This document shows positions 18,160 through 27,128 of a DNA stretch of 64,000 nt, one piece after another. Numbering within the stretch: position 1 is the first letter of the stretch; each line of letters begins with the position of its first letter. Made by a program: the position numbers and the translations under genes. Source of the stretch: Streptomyces ardesiacus (GTDB taxonomy: Bacteria; Actinomycetota; Actinomycetes; Streptomycetales; Streptomycetaceae); contig NZ_BEWC01000002.1 in the NCBI RefSeq assembly GCF_003112575.1, positions 434,001 to 498,000 on the forward strand. The letters are read 5' to 3'. The notes under the pieces are model-generated. The model was not told where the DNA came from. It made no database searches and was given only the letters and a program-made list of their open reading frames with translations.

Positions 18160-19485
18160 GTGCCAGCAAGTGCAAAGAATTCCCTGCGGGTCGCCGTTCT
18201 GGCGGACTCCGACACCCGGTGGAAATGGGGCGCGCTCACCGCGAGCCGCCTCGGCCCCGGGGACACGGAGATCCACCTCGACGGCTACCTCCTGCGCGGC
18301 CGCGCCACCCCCACCGCCCGCCAGCTCCGGGAGGTCGGGGTCGACGCGGACTCGCTCCGCGAGGTGACCGCCGGCGAGTTCCTGCGCGCCATGGAGGGGG
18401 CCGGGGACGGGAAGCCGTACGACGTCCTGGTCCTCGCCCTGGTCGGCGGCGGCGTGCAGGCGATGCTGCACGGGCTCGGCCGCCTCTGGCGGGACCGCGC
18501 CGAGCGGCCCGTGGTCGTCACCGGCTACGTCGGCGTCGTCTACGAGAAGCTCGCCGACGGCCTGCTGCTGCGCCACGGCGCCGACCTCGTCCTCGCCAAC
18601 TCCCGCCAGGACGCGGAGCGCTTCCGCGCGGTGTACGAAGGGGTCGGCGCCGACGCCTCGGCGGTGACGGAGGTCGCGCTGCCGTTCCTCGGCGGAGCCG
18701 CCCGCACCGGTGAGCACGACCCGTACACGGTCGTCTTCGCCGCCCAGCCCTCCGTCCCGGACAGCCGCAAGGACCGCGCCTACCTCCTCGAGAGGCTGAT
18801 CCGGCACGCCCGCCTCCACCCCGAGCGGGAGGTGCTGCTCAAGCTGCGCTCCCGGCCCGGCGAACACACCACGCACATCGAGGAGCTGCCCTACCAGAAG
18901 CTGGTGCAGCGGGCCGACCCGCCGCCCAACTTCCGCCTGGTCTACGGCCACATGGGCGAGGTCCTCGACCGCACCGACCTGCTGGTCACCGTCAGCTCCA
19001 CGGCGGCCCTGGAATCCCTGCACCGCCGCATCCCCACCGCCGTCCTGACCGACCTCGGGGTGCGCGAGGCGCTCGGCAACCACCACTTCGTGGGCTCCGG
19101 CTGCCTCGTCTCCTGGGACCGGCTCGACGCGGGCCACCGCCCGGAGCCCGACCCCGAGTGGGTCGCCCGGCAGGGCGTGGCGGCCGACGGCGGCTACGAC
19201 ACCGCCTTCGACGAGGCCCGCACGCGCATCGCCGCGCTCCTCGCCCGGCCCGGCGGACTGCCCCCGCTCGCCCCCTACTACACACCGGTCACCGCCCCCG
19301 GCTACCTGCCCGGCATCCTCGCCCGCCACCACCTCGCCCCGGACGGCAGCCCGCTGCCCGGCGCGCCCGCCGCCGACCGCGACCCCGGCCCGGTGCGGCA
19401 GATCGTGCGCCGCGCGGCGCGCGGCGCCTACCGGCACGGCGTCCAGCGGGTCGCCCCGGTGATCCGGCGGATGGGGGAGCTGTGA
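18160..19485 (+). CDS. Putative glycosyltransferase (DUF6716-like)
   Basis: Protein of 441 residues that I recognise as a DUF6716-type putative glycosyltransferase. The N-terminal half begins LRVAVLADSDTRWKWGALTA; the C-terminal half has a GT-B-like donor region, YGHMGEVLDRTDLLVTVSST, with an STAALESLHRRIPTAVL helix like those of surface-glycan transferases. No signal peptide is present, so it is cytoplasmic. The GTG at 18160 was chosen although its ribosome site is weak. It heads a run of four codirectional genes ending in CMP-Kdn and Kdn synthesis, so a role in the same polymer is likely. The reaction is not known. Confidence 0.68.
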   Translation: MPASAKNSLRVAVLADSDTRWKWGALTASRLGPGDTEIHLDGYLLRGRATPTARQLREVGVDADSLREVTAGEFLRAMEGAGDGKPYDVLVLALVGGGVQAMLHGLGRLWRDRAERPVVVTGYVGVVYEKLADGLLLRHGADLVLANSRQDAERFRAVYEGVGADASAVTEVALPFLGGAARTGEHDPYTVVFAAQPSVPDSRKDRAYLLERLIRHARLHPEREVLLKLRSRPGEHTTHIEELPYQKLVQRADPPPNFRLVYGHMGEVLDRTDLLVTVSSTAALESLHRRIPTAVLTDLGVREALGNHHFVGSGCLVSWDRLDAGHRPEPDPEWVARQGVAADGGYDTAFDEARTRIAALLARPGGLPPLAPYYTPVTAPGYLPGILARHHLAPDGSPLPGAPAADRDPGPVRQIVRRAARGAYRHGVQRVAPVIRRMGEL

Positions 19486-19517
19486 CCGGCCCGAACCGTC
19501 TCCGAGGAGTACCGTCC

Positions 19518-20774
19518 ATGTCCCCACCGCAAGCGGGCCGGAGCGCCGACGTGCGCCGCGTGCTCGCCGTGATCCCCGCACGCGGCGGCTCCAAGGGAGT
19601 GCCCGCGAAGAACCTCGCCCCCGTCGGCGGGGTCCCCCTGGTGGTCCGCGCGGTGCGCGCCTGCCGGGCCGCCCGCCACGTGACGGACGTCGTCGTCTCC
19701 ACCGACGACCGCGCCATCGCCGCCGCGGCCCGCGAGGCCGGCGCCGAGGTCGTCCTGCGGCCCGCCGCCATCGCCGGGGACACGGCCACCTCCGAGGCCG
19801 CCGTCCTGCACGCCATGGACACCCACGAGGCCCTGCACGGCACCGCCGTCGACGTGGTGCTGCTGGTCCAGTGCACCAGCCCCTTCCTGGACCGCGAGGA
19901 CATCGACAAGGTGGCCGGCGCGGTCGCCGAGGACGGCGCGGACACCGCCGTCACCGTCGCCCCCTTCCACGGCTTCGTCTGGCGGGACGGCGACGCCCCG
20001 GCCGACGGCGGCCACGGCGTCAACCACGACAAGGCGTACCGGCCCCGCCGCCAGGACCGTCCCCAGGACCTGCTGGAGACCGGCGCCGCCTACGCCATGG
20101 CCGCCCCCGGCTTCCGCGAGCACCGGCACCGGTTCTTCGGCCGCACCGAACTGGTCCGCACCGACCCGGCGCGCGTCCTGGAGATCGACGACCCGCACGA
20201 CCTGGCCCGCGCCCGCGCCCTGGCCCCGCTCCTCGACGCGGCCCGGCCCGGCGCCCTGCCGACCGCCGACGACGTCGACGCCGTCGTCCTCGACTTCGAC
20301 GGCACCCAGACCGACGACCGGGTGCTGATCGACTCCGACGGACGGGAGTTCGTCTCCGTGCACCGCGGCGACGGGCTCGGCATCGCCGCCCTGCGCCGCA
20401 GCGGCCTCGCGATGCTGATCCTGTCCACGGAGGTGAACCCGGTCGTCGCCGCCCGCGCGCGCAAGCTCCGGCTGCCCGTGCTGCACGGCATCGACCGCAA
20501 GGACCTCGCCCTCAAGCAGTGGTGCGAGGAACAGGGCATCGCGCCCGAGCGCGTCCTCTACGTCGGCAACGACGTCAACGACCTCCCGTGCTTCGCCCTC
20601 GTCGGCTGGCCCGTGGCGGTCGCCGGCGCCCACGACGCCGTACGCGGCGCGGCCCGCGCGGTCACCACCGTCCCCGGCGGCGAAGGCGCCGTACGGGAGA
20701 TCGCGACCTGGCTCCTGGGCCCGTCGCTCGACGTCCCCTCAGCCCCCGCCCCCACCCCCACCCCGTCCACGTAA
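19518..20774 (+). CDS. CMP-Kdn/sialic acid synthetase fused to a HAD-type 9-phosphatase
   Basis: Bifunctional protein of 418 residues. The N-terminal NeuA-like cytidylyltransferase domain (about 14-240) has VLAVIPARGGSKGVPAKN and LLVQCTSPFLDREDIDK. The C-terminal KdsC-like HAD phosphatase (about 250-405) has the nucleophile motif DFDGTQTDD (about residue 258) and VLYVGNDVNDLPCF. GAGGAG with an 8-nt spacer selects the ATG at 19518 over an in-frame GTG at 19482. NeuA-HAD fusions are consistent with a route in which a 9-phosphate acid is dephosphorylated and then activated to the CMP sugar. With the next gene it should convert a hexose phosphate plus PEP to CMP-Kdn. Confidence 0.88.
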   Translation: MSPPQAGRSADVRRVLAVIPARGGSKGVPAKNLAPVGGVPLVVRAVRACRAARHVTDVVVSTDDRAIAAAAREAGAEVVLRPAAIAGDTATSEAAVLHAMDTHEALHGTAVDVVLLVQCTSPFLDREDIDKVAGAVAEDGADTAVTVAPFHGFVWRDGDAPADGGHGVNHDKAYRPRRQDRPQDLLETGAAYAMAAPGFREHRHRFFGRTELVRTDPARVLEIDDPHDLARARALAPLLDAARPGALPTADDVDAVVLDFDGTQTDDRVLIDSDGREFVSVHRGDGLGIAALRRSGLAMLILSTEVNPVVAARARKLRLPVLHGIDRKDLALKQWCEEQGIAPERVLYVGNDVNDLPCFALVGWPVAVAGAHDAVRGAARAVTTVPGGEGAVREIATWLLGPSLDVPSAPAPTPTPST

Positions 20775-20787
20775 GGAACCCCCAGCC

Positions 20788-21726
20788 ATGAGCACCGACT
20801 CCCGCATCCGCACCTTCGGCACCCGCGAGGCCGGACCCGGCCGCCCCGTCTACATCACCGGCGAGATCGGCATCAACCACAACGGCGACCTCGAGAACGC
20901 CTTCAAGCTGATCGACGTGGCCGCCGAGGCCGGCTGCGACGCCGTCAAGTTCCAGAAGCGCACCCCGGAGATCTGCACCCCGCGCGACCAGTGGGACATC
21001 GAGCGGGACACCCCCTGGGGCCGGATGACGTACATCGACTACCGCCACCGCGTGGAGTTCGGCGAGGACGAGTACCGGCAGATCGACGACTACTGCAGGT
21101 CCAAGAACATCGACTGGTTCGCCTCCCCGTGGGACACCGAGGCCGTCGCCTTCCTGGAGAAGTTCGACGTCCCCGCCCACAAGGTCGCCTCCGCCTCCCT
21201 GACCGACGACGAGCTGCTGCGCGAACTGCGCGCCACGGGCAGGACGGTCATCCTCTCCACCGGCATGTCCACCCCGAAGCAGATCCGCCACGCGGTCGAG
21301 GTGCTCGGCAGCGACAACATCCTCATGTGCCACGCCACCTCGACCTACCCGGCGCAGGCCGAGGAGCTGAACCTCCGCGTCATCAACACCCTCCAGCAGG
21401 AGTACCCGAACGTCCCGATCGGCTACTCCGGCCACGAGACCGGCCTGCAGACCACGCTCGCGGCCGTCGCGCTCGGCGCGACCTTCGTCGAACGGCACAT
21501 CACCCTCGACCGCGCCATGTGGGGCTCCGACCAGGCCGCCTCCGTCGAGCCGCAGGGCCTGACCCGCCTGGTGCGCGACATCCGCACCATCGAGGCCTCC
21601 CTCGGCGACGGCGTCAAGAAGGTCTACGACTCGGAGCTGGGCCCGATGAAGAAGCTGCGCCGCGTCACCGGCGTCGTCGCCGAGGCGGAGATCGCCGCCG
21701 CCGCGGGCGAGCCCGTCTCCGTCTGA
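20788..21726 (+). CDS. NeuB/SpsE-like nonulosonic acid (probable Kdn) synthase, no SAF domain
   Basis: TIM-barrel NeuB-family synthase of 312 residues condensing PEP with an aldose or its 6-phosphate. Motifs: VYITGEIGINHNGDLENAFK, CDAVKFQKRTPEICTP, DWFASPWDTEAVAFLEKFDV, KVASASLTDDELL, VILSTGMST, and GYSGHETGLQTTLAAVALGA with FVERHITLD. The protein ends after the barrel, so the C-terminal antifreeze-like SAF domain of standard NeuB (about 345 residues) is missing. In sialic acid synthases that domain helps bind the N-acetyl group of ManNAc. Its absence fits a non-acetylated substrate such as mannose or Man-6-P, giving Kdn. It follows the CMP-Kdn synthetase gene by 13 nt. Confidence 0.88.
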   Translation: MSTDSRIRTFGTREAGPGRPVYITGEIGINHNGDLENAFKLIDVAAEAGCDAVKFQKRTPEICTPRDQWDIERDTPWGRMTYIDYRHRVEFGEDEYRQIDDYCRSKNIDWFASPWDTEAVAFLEKFDVPAHKVASASLTDDELLRELRATGRTVILSTGMSTPKQIRHAVEVLGSDNILMCHATSTYPAQAEELNLRVINTLQQEYPNVPIGYSGHETGLQTTLAAVALGATFVERHITLDRAMWGSDQAASVEPQGLTRLVRDIRTIEASLGDGVKKVYDSELGPMKKLRRVTGVVAEAEIAAAAGEPVSV

Positions 21727-21769
21727 CCACCGCCCACCGAGTCACTCACGACGGGACGGTCCCCCACCG

Positions 21770-22837
21770 ATGAGCCCCCGCGCCGGGAACGCCGGCCCCC
21801 GCACTCTCGCCTTCGTCGAGAGCCCGGTACAACTGCTGAACGTGCTGGAGTGGGCGCACACCCGCGCACCCGGCGCGGAGCTCACCCTCGTGGTCCTCTC
21901 GCCCGTCGACCCGATGACCCGCGGCCAGCTGCGCCGCATGGCGGAGCTGGCCCGCCAGGAGGGCCACGAGATCCGCTGGGAGGAGGCACGCGGCGGTGCC
22001 ACCGCCCCCTTCCGCACGGTCGGCGGCCTGACGGCCCTGCTGCGCCAGGCGGAACGGATCGTGCTGGGCGACCCGTTCTCCCGCTACGTGCAACTGCTCC
22101 TCACCATCACCCGCGCCCACGACCTCGTCGTCGTCGACGACGGCACGGCCACCATGGAGTTCGTCACCCAGCTGGCCCACGGCGAACGGCTGGTGCGCTG
22201 GCACCGCAAGGGCAGCCGCCCCGGCCCGCGCGACCTGCTCTTCGCCCCCGTCTCCCGCTCCGCCCGCCACCGCCTCACCCCGGCCCCGGACCGGCAGGTC
22301 TCGGTCTTCTCCTCGATGCCCATCGAGGACGTCCCCGACGGCGTGACCGTCACGGCGAACGACTTCACCTGGACCAGGGCCCGCTTCGGGCCGCCCCGCA
22401 TCACCAAGGGCGCCGACATGGTCGGCACCTCCCTGGTGGAGACCGGCGTCGTCGACGCCGACCGCTACGTGGCCGCCGTACGCGGCCTGGCGCACGGACA
22501 CGGGGCCGCCCGCTACTTCGCCCACCGCCGCGAGAGCGCCGAGAAACTCCACCGGCTGGCCGTGGAGACGGGCCTGCAGATCGTCCGCCCCGACCTCCCC
22601 CTGGAGCTGATCGCCCGCCGGGGCCCGATCGGCCGCACCGTCCTCAGCTTCCCCTCCACCGTCGTCCACACCCTCCCGCTGGCCCTCGCCGGCACCGAGG
22701 TCCGCGTCGCGGTCTGCGACATCGACCCCGCCTGGCTCACCGCATCGGCCTCACCGAGGGCCGGCGGATTCCTGAACGGCGTCACCCACTCCGCACGCGA
22801 CGTGCACCGGCTGTCCGCGGTGGCGGGCGCGGGGTAG
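21770..22837 (+). CDS. Polysialyltransferase-like / GT52-like glycosyltransferase
   Basis: Protein of 355 residues. It opens with TLAFVESPVQLLNVLEWAH, the characteristic start of GT52-type and related sialyltransferases, continues with RIVLGDPFSRYVQLLL and HDLVVVDDGTATMEFV, and has TVLSFPSTVVHTLPLAL near the C-terminus, where an ST-containing motif binds the CMP donor. No signal peptide or membrane helix is evident. It is the last gene of the four-gene run with CMP-Kdn and Kdn synthase, so it is a prime candidate for the Kdn transferase. The family is recognised by motif; linkage and acceptor are unknown. Confidence 0.75.
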   Translation: MSPRAGNAGPRTLAFVESPVQLLNVLEWAHTRAPGAELTLVVLSPVDPMTRGQLRRMAELARQEGHEIRWEEARGGATAPFRTVGGLTALLRQAERIVLGDPFSRYVQLLLTITRAHDLVVVDDGTATMEFVTQLAHGERLVRWHRKGSRPGPRDLLFAPVSRSARHRLTPAPDRQVSVFSSMPIEDVPDGVTVTANDFTWTRARFGPPRITKGADMVGTSLVETGVVDADRYVAAVRGLAHGHGAARYFAHRRESAEKLHRLAVETGLQIVRPDLPLELIARRGPIGRTVLSFPSTVVHTLPLALAGTEVRVAVCDIDPAWLTASASPRAGGFLNGVTHSARDVHRLSAVAGAG

Positions 22838-23118
22838 ACGGGCCCGCCACGCGCTCCCGCCGGGCCGGGTCCGAGCCGGCGCGGCAGGTCATGCGGGAGA
22901 CGGCTCCGGCGTGGCTCGGCCGAGGCGTGGTATGCGTGAGGGGAGCAAGTACACACAGGAGAGACGGAACCGGGTGCCGAGGCCGGAAACGGGTGAGCGT
23001 ACCCAGCCCCGTCGGGAGCCATGCGCCGAGCGGCCAACTTTCTTCCCCTAACGGGCTGAAATTTTGTTGATCGAGGGGCAGTTGACTACTGCGGCGTCCT
23101 ACCCTTCAGAGGGTGAAC

Positions 23119-24363
23119 GTGTTGATGTCCCCAGAGTCCGAGGCCGACACTCCCGGTGAAGCCGTGCTGCCCGGCACCTTGCCGGACGCGCTGCGCGCGG
23201 AGCTCGTGGCCTTCCGCCGCGACCTCCACATGCACCCCGAGCTGGGCAACCAGGAGTTCCGCACCACCGCCGCGATCAAGGAACGGCTGGAGCGGGCCGG
23301 TCTGACACCGCGTGTGCTGCCCATCGGCACCGGGCTCGTCTGCGACATCGGCACCGGCACCGAGTCGGGACAGTGGTCCGGCGGGCCGCGCATGCTCGCT
23401 CTGCGGGCCGACATCGACGCCCTGCCCATCCCGGACAGCAAGACCGACTGCGCCTACCGCTCCCAGGTGCCCGACCGCGCCCACGCCTGCGGGCACGACG
23501 TGCACACCGCCGTCGTCCTCGGCACCGGCCTCGTCCTCGCGGCCCTGCACGACCAGGGCCTGCTGCCCCGGCCCGTGCGGCTGGTCTTCCAGCCGGCCGA
23601 GGAGGTGCTGCCCGGCGGCGCCGCCGACGCCATCGAGGGCGGCGCGCTGGAGGGGGTGCGACGCATCCTCGCCGTGCACTGCGACCCGCGCGTGGACGCC
23701 GGGAAGATCGGGCTCAGGGTCGGCCCCATCACCTCCGCCTGCGACCGCATGGAGATCGCCCTGAACGGCCCCGGGGGCCACACCGCCCGCCCCCACCTCA
23801 CCACCGACCTGGTCACCGCGGCCGCCCGCGTGGTCACGGACGTGCCCGCGCTCGTCGCCCGGCGGGTGGACAGCCGCAGCGGGCTCGCGCTGACCTGGGG
23901 ACGCATCGAGTCCGGCCATGCGCCGAACGTCATCCCGCAGCACGCCGAACTCGCCGGGACCGTGCGCTGCCTCGACCTCGACGCCTGGCGGCAGGCGCCC
24001 GACCTGGTCATGGGCGCCATCGACGAGATCGCCAACCTCTACCGGGCCAAGTCCGAGATCACCTACGTCCGCGGCGTCCCCCCGGTCGTCAACGAGGTCA
24101 CCAGCACCGAGCTGCTCCAGGCCGCCATGGCCGCCCGGCGCGGCACCGACGCCGTCGAGGGCACCGAGCAGAGCCTCGGGGGCGAGGACTTCTCCTGGTA
24201 CCTGGAGCACGTGCCCGGCGCCATGGCCCGACTCGGCGTCCGCCCGCCCGGCGAGCGCACGGTCCGCGACCTCCACCAGGGCGACTTCGACGTGGACGAG
24301 CACGCCATCACGGTCGGCGTGGAGCTGTTCACCGCGGCGGCGCTCATCGACGCCGTGCAGTAG
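23119..24363 (+). CDS. M20 family amidohydrolase / aminoacylase
   Basis: Zinc-type M20D amidohydrolase of about 414 residues. Seen are FRRDLHMHPELGNQEFRT, LRADIDALPI, the metal-binding AHACGHDVHTAVVLG, FQPAEE and GGHTARPHL in the dimerisation lid, and a C-terminal LGGEDFSWYL. Family members deacylate N-acyl or amide-linked amino acids. Starts at GTG 23113, GTG 23119 and ATG 23125 are all in frame; GAGGG ending at 23113 favours 23119. It is followed by nucleoside-transport genes but lacks the CTACGCGCGTAG operator, so it is probably an independent unit. Confidence 0.85.
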   Translation: MLMSPESEADTPGEAVLPGTLPDALRAELVAFRRDLHMHPELGNQEFRTTAAIKERLERAGLTPRVLPIGTGLVCDIGTGTESGQWSGGPRMLALRADIDALPIPDSKTDCAYRSQVPDRAHACGHDVHTAVVLGTGLVLAALHDQGLLPRPVRLVFQPAEEVLPGGAADAIEGGALEGVRRILAVHCDPRVDAGKIGLRVGPITSACDRMEIALNGPGGHTARPHLTTDLVTAAARVVTDVPALVARRVDSRSGLALTWGRIESGHAPNVIPQHAELAGTVRCLDLDAWRQAPDLVMGAIDEIANLYRAKSEITYVRGVPPVVNEVTSTELLQAAMAARRGTDAVEGTEQSLGGEDFSWYLEHVPGAMARLGVRPPGERTVRDLHQGDFDVDEHAITVGVELFTAAALIDAVQ

Positions 24364-24517
24364 GGGGTGCGGTAGGCGGTGCAATAGGCGGTGCGGAGGG
24401 TGACGCGGCGGTGCGGTGCGGCGGTACGTCCCCCTTCGATCCGGTCGTTAACAGGGGGGTAACCGGCCAGCGGCACGAATGGATAACGGCGCCCCACAAC
24501 CCCGTTCCCAGGAGTTT

Positions 24518-24529
24518 CTACGCGCGTTA
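24518..24529. promoter_or_regulatory. Nucleoside-regulon operator (variant CTACGCGCGTTA)
   Basis: Copy of the 12-bp palindrome that recurs upstream of the nucleoside genes. The left half is CTACGC; the right half is GCGTTA instead of GCGTAG. It lies 55 nt before the first BMP lipoprotein start. The surrounding TCTACGCGCGTTAAT is repeated exactly before the second BMP gene (25861). Confidence 0.75.
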
Positions 24530-24583
24530 ATGTGCGCCGAACCGAGCGCCCGCTGCGGGGCTTTGGAGAATGGGGAACTTCAG

Positions 24584-25627
24584 ATGCGTCGGATATCGAG
24601 ACTCACCCGCGTCGCGGTGGGGGTCGCCTCGCTCGCCCTCGCCGCCACGGCCTGCGGCGGCACCAGCAGCGAGGGCGGCGACGGCGGCGGTGACGACAAG
24701 GGCCTCGCCATCGCGTACGACGTCGGCGGCAAGGGCGACCAGTCCTTCAACGACGCGGCGTACGCCGGTCTGGAGAAGGCCAAGAAGGAGTTCGGCTACA
24801 AGACCGCCGACATCGAGCCCACCGACGGCGAGACCGACGCCGACAAGGAACAGCGCCTGACCTCCCTGGCCAAGCAGGGCTACAACCCCGTGATCGGCGT
24901 CGGCTTCGCCTACGGCCCGGCGATGAAGGCGGTCGCCGCCAAGTACCCGGACACCACCTTCGGCATCGTCGACTCCGTGGTCGAGGGCAAGAACGTGGCC
25001 TCCCTCGTCTTCGCCGAGAACGAGGCGTCCTACCTGGCCGGAGTCGCCGCCGCCAAGGCCACCAAGACCAAGACGGTCGGTTTCGTGGGCGGTGTGGACG
25101 TCCCGCTGATCCACAAGTTCCAGGCCGGCTACGAGCAGGGCGTCAAGGACACCGACCCGAAGGTCAAGGTCGTCTCGCAGTACCTGACGCAGACCGCGGA
25201 GGAGGGCGGCTTCGCCAGCCCCGACAAGGGCAAGGCCGCCGCCGAGGGCCAGATAGAGAAGAAGGCCGACGTCGTGTACGCGGCGGCCGGTCTCTCCGGC
25301 CAGGGCGTGATCGAGGCCGCCGCCAAGGCGAAGATCTGGGCGATCGGCGTCGACTCCGACCAGTACAAGCAGGAGGCCCTCGCGGCCTACAAGGACTCCA
25401 TCCTGACCTCCGCCCTCAAGGACATCCAGGGCGCGGTCTTCGCGCTGGCCAAGTCCGTCGAGGACGACAAGCCGCTCACCGGCACCCACACCTTCGACCT
25501 GAAGTCCGACGGCGTGGGCCTGTCCGACAGCAACCCCGCCTTCGCCGGGATCGCGGGTGCCGAGGAGGCCGTGGAGAAGGCCAAGACGGGCATCGTCGAC
25601 GGCTCCATCAAGGTCGCCGCCGAGTAG
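24584..25627 (+). CDS. BMP-family nucleoside-binding lipoprotein (first copy)
   Basis: Solute-binding lipoprotein of 347 residues, PnrA/BmpA type. The signal sequence ends in LALAATAC (lipid Cys24). The mature protein starts with KGLAIAYDVGGKGDQSFNDA, the conserved nucleoside-contacting N-terminus of the family, and has GFVGGVDVPLIHKFQAGYEQ and AAGLSGQGVIEAAAKAKIWA. It should deliver purine or other nucleosides to the ABC transporter encoded at 27217-31207. A near-duplicate follows at 25939 with a 175-nt stretch of identical DNA. The ATG at 24584 was chosen so that the lipoprotein signal is correctly placed. Confidence 0.92.
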   Translation: MRRISRLTRVAVGVASLALAATACGGTSSEGGDGGGDDKGLAIAYDVGGKGDQSFNDAAYAGLEKAKKEFGYKTADIEPTDGETDADKEQRLTSLAKQGYNPVIGVGFAYGPAMKAVAAKYPDTTFGIVDSVVEGKNVASLVFAENEASYLAGVAAAKATKTKTVGFVGGVDVPLIHKFQAGYEQGVKDTDPKVKVVSQYLTQTAEEGGFASPDKGKAAAEGQIEKKADVVYAAAGLSGQGVIEAAAKAKIWAIGVDSDQYKQEALAAYKDSILTSALKDIQGAVFALAKSVEDDKPLTGTHTFDLKSDGVGLSDSNPAFAGIAGAEEAVEKAKTGIVDGSIKVAAE

Positions 25628-25646
25628 CCGCCGCCGCGGCACGCAA

Positions 25647-25694
25647 CCCGACGAAGCGGACGGGCGCCCCCGGGCACCCGTCCGCTTCGTCGGG
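25647..25694. terminator. Strong hairpin terminator after first BMP gene
   Basis: Perfect 18-bp inverted repeat (25647-25664 with 25677-25694) and 12-nt loop, 19 nt after the stop codon. It isolates the first BMP gene from the second, which has its own operator. The rest of the 311-bp gap holds the promoter of the second copy and no gene. Confidence 0.85.
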
Positions 25695-25860
25695 TCGCGG
25701 CTCCCCGGGGTCCGACGCGTCCCCGCGCACCGCCTCCCGGTCCGTTCCGGCGTCACCCTCCGCCACCCTCCGTTCGCTTCCGGCAAGCCCCGCACCCCCG
25801 TTCGCCTCGCCTTGCTCACGGGCGGATAACAAGGTGGACAGAAGGGGTTTTCAGGCAGGT

Positions 25861-25872
25861 CTACGCGCGTTA
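25861..25872. promoter_or_regulatory. Nucleoside-regulon operator (variant CTACGCGCGTTA)
   Basis: Same variant palindrome as at 24518, 67 nt upstream of the second BMP start. The flanks are also conserved (TCTACGCGCGTTAAT then S-TGCG), showing that the promoter region was duplicated with the gene or is under common selection. Confidence 0.75.
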
Positions 25873-25938
25873 ATCTGCGGCGAAAGCCAGCGCCGCAGCC
25901 GAACCGTCCCCGGCGCTTGTACGACAGGAGCACCAGAC

Positions 25939-26988
25939 ATGCGCCGGATTTCCCGGATCACGGTCGCAGGCGCAGCGACCGCCTCCCTGGCCCTCGCCCT
26001 CGCCGCCTGCGGTGGCACCTCGACCGACTCCGGCTCGGAGTCCAAGGGTGACAAGGGCCTCGCCATCGCGTACGACGTCGGCGGCAAGGGCGACCAGTCC
26101 TTCAACGACGCGGCGTACGCCGGTCTGGAGCAGGCCAAGAAGGAGTTCGGCTACGACACGGCCGACGTCGAGCCCACCGACGGCGAGACCGACGCCGACA
26201 AGGAGCAGCGCCTGACCTCCCTGGCCAAGCAGGGCTACAACCCGGTCGTCGGCGTCGGCTACGCGTACGCCGCCGCCATGAAGAAGGTGGCGGAGAAGTA
26301 CCCGGACACCACCTTCGGCATCGTCGACGACGCCACGATCGAGGCGAAGAACGTCGCGGACCTGGTCTTCAACGAGCAGGAGGCGTCCTACCTGGCCGGT
26401 GTCGCCGCCGCCAAGAGCACCAAGACCAAGACGGTCGGTTTCGTGGGCGGTGTGGACGTCCCGCTGATCCACAAGTTCCAGGCCGGCTACGAGCAGGGCG
26501 TCAAGGACACCGACCCGAAGGTCAAGGTCGTCTCGCAGTACCTGACGCAGACCGCGGAGGAGGGCGGCTTCGCCAGCCCCGACAAGGGCAAGACCGCCGC
26601 CGAGGGCCAGATAGAGAAGAAGGCCGACGTCGTCTACGCGGCGGCCGGTCTCTCCGGCCAGGGCGTGATCGAGGCCGCCGCCGCCAACAAGATCTGGGCG
26701 ATCGGCGTCGACTCCGACCAGTACAAGCAGGAAGCCCTCGCCAAGTACAAGGACTCCATCCTCACTTCGGCCACCAAGGACGTCGCCAAGGCCGTGTACA
26801 GCCTCGCGAAGTCGGTCGAGGACGGCAAGCCGGAGACCGGTATCGTTCGGGGCGATCTGAAGTCCGGCGAGGTCGGTCTCTCGGACTCCAACCCGAAGTT
26901 CGCGGACGACGCCGAGCTCCAGGCAGCCATCAAGTCGGCCAAGGAGAAGATCATCAGCGGCGAGATCAAGGTCAAGGACACCCCCTGA
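25939..26988 (+). CDS. BMP-family nucleoside-binding lipoprotein (second copy)
   Basis: Lipoprotein of 349 residues, paralogue of the product at 24584. The signal ends in LALALAAC (lipid Cys24). It shares the KGLAIAYDVGGKGDQSFNDA start and the central 58 residues without change. It differs mainly in the linker after the Cys, around residues 120-150 and in the C-terminal third. AGGAG with an 8-nt spacer precedes the ATG. Two binding proteins feeding one permease set suggest different nucleoside preferences; that is inference. It precedes the ABC ATPase gene, with a hairpin and a full operator in between. Confidence 0.92.
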   Translation: MRRISRITVAGAATASLALALAACGGTSTDSGSESKGDKGLAIAYDVGGKGDQSFNDAAYAGLEQAKKEFGYDTADVEPTDGETDADKEQRLTSLAKQGYNPVVGVGYAYAAAMKKVAEKYPDTTFGIVDDATIEAKNVADLVFNEQEASYLAGVAAAKSTKTKTVGFVGGVDVPLIHKFQAGYEQGVKDTDPKVKVVSQYLTQTAEEGGFASPDKGKTAAEGQIEKKADVVYAAAGLSGQGVIEAAAANKIWAIGVDSDQYKQEALAKYKDSILTSATKDVAKAVYSLAKSVEDGKPETGIVRGDLKSGEVGLSDSNPKFADDAELQAAIKSAKEKIISGEIKVKDTP

Positions 26989-27038
26989 CACCCGCACCAC
27001 CTCGCACTGCGTGCAACCGCGCCGGCCCAGCCGCTCGG

Positions 27039-27085
27039 CGGGGTACGGGGAGAGCGCCCTCCGGGGCGTGTCTCCCCGTACCCCG
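27039..27085. terminator. Hairpin terminator between BMP and ABC ATPase genes
   Basis: Perfect 15-bp inverted repeat, CGGGGTACGGGGAGA at 27039-27053 with its complement at 27071-27085. The loop holds a smaller GC stem. It ends the second BMP transcript or attenuates read-through into the transporter operon. Confidence 0.75.
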
Positions 27086-27128
27086 TCGTGTCGATGTGCC
27101 GCCGCCGCTTTGAGATGCCGTAGGGGCG

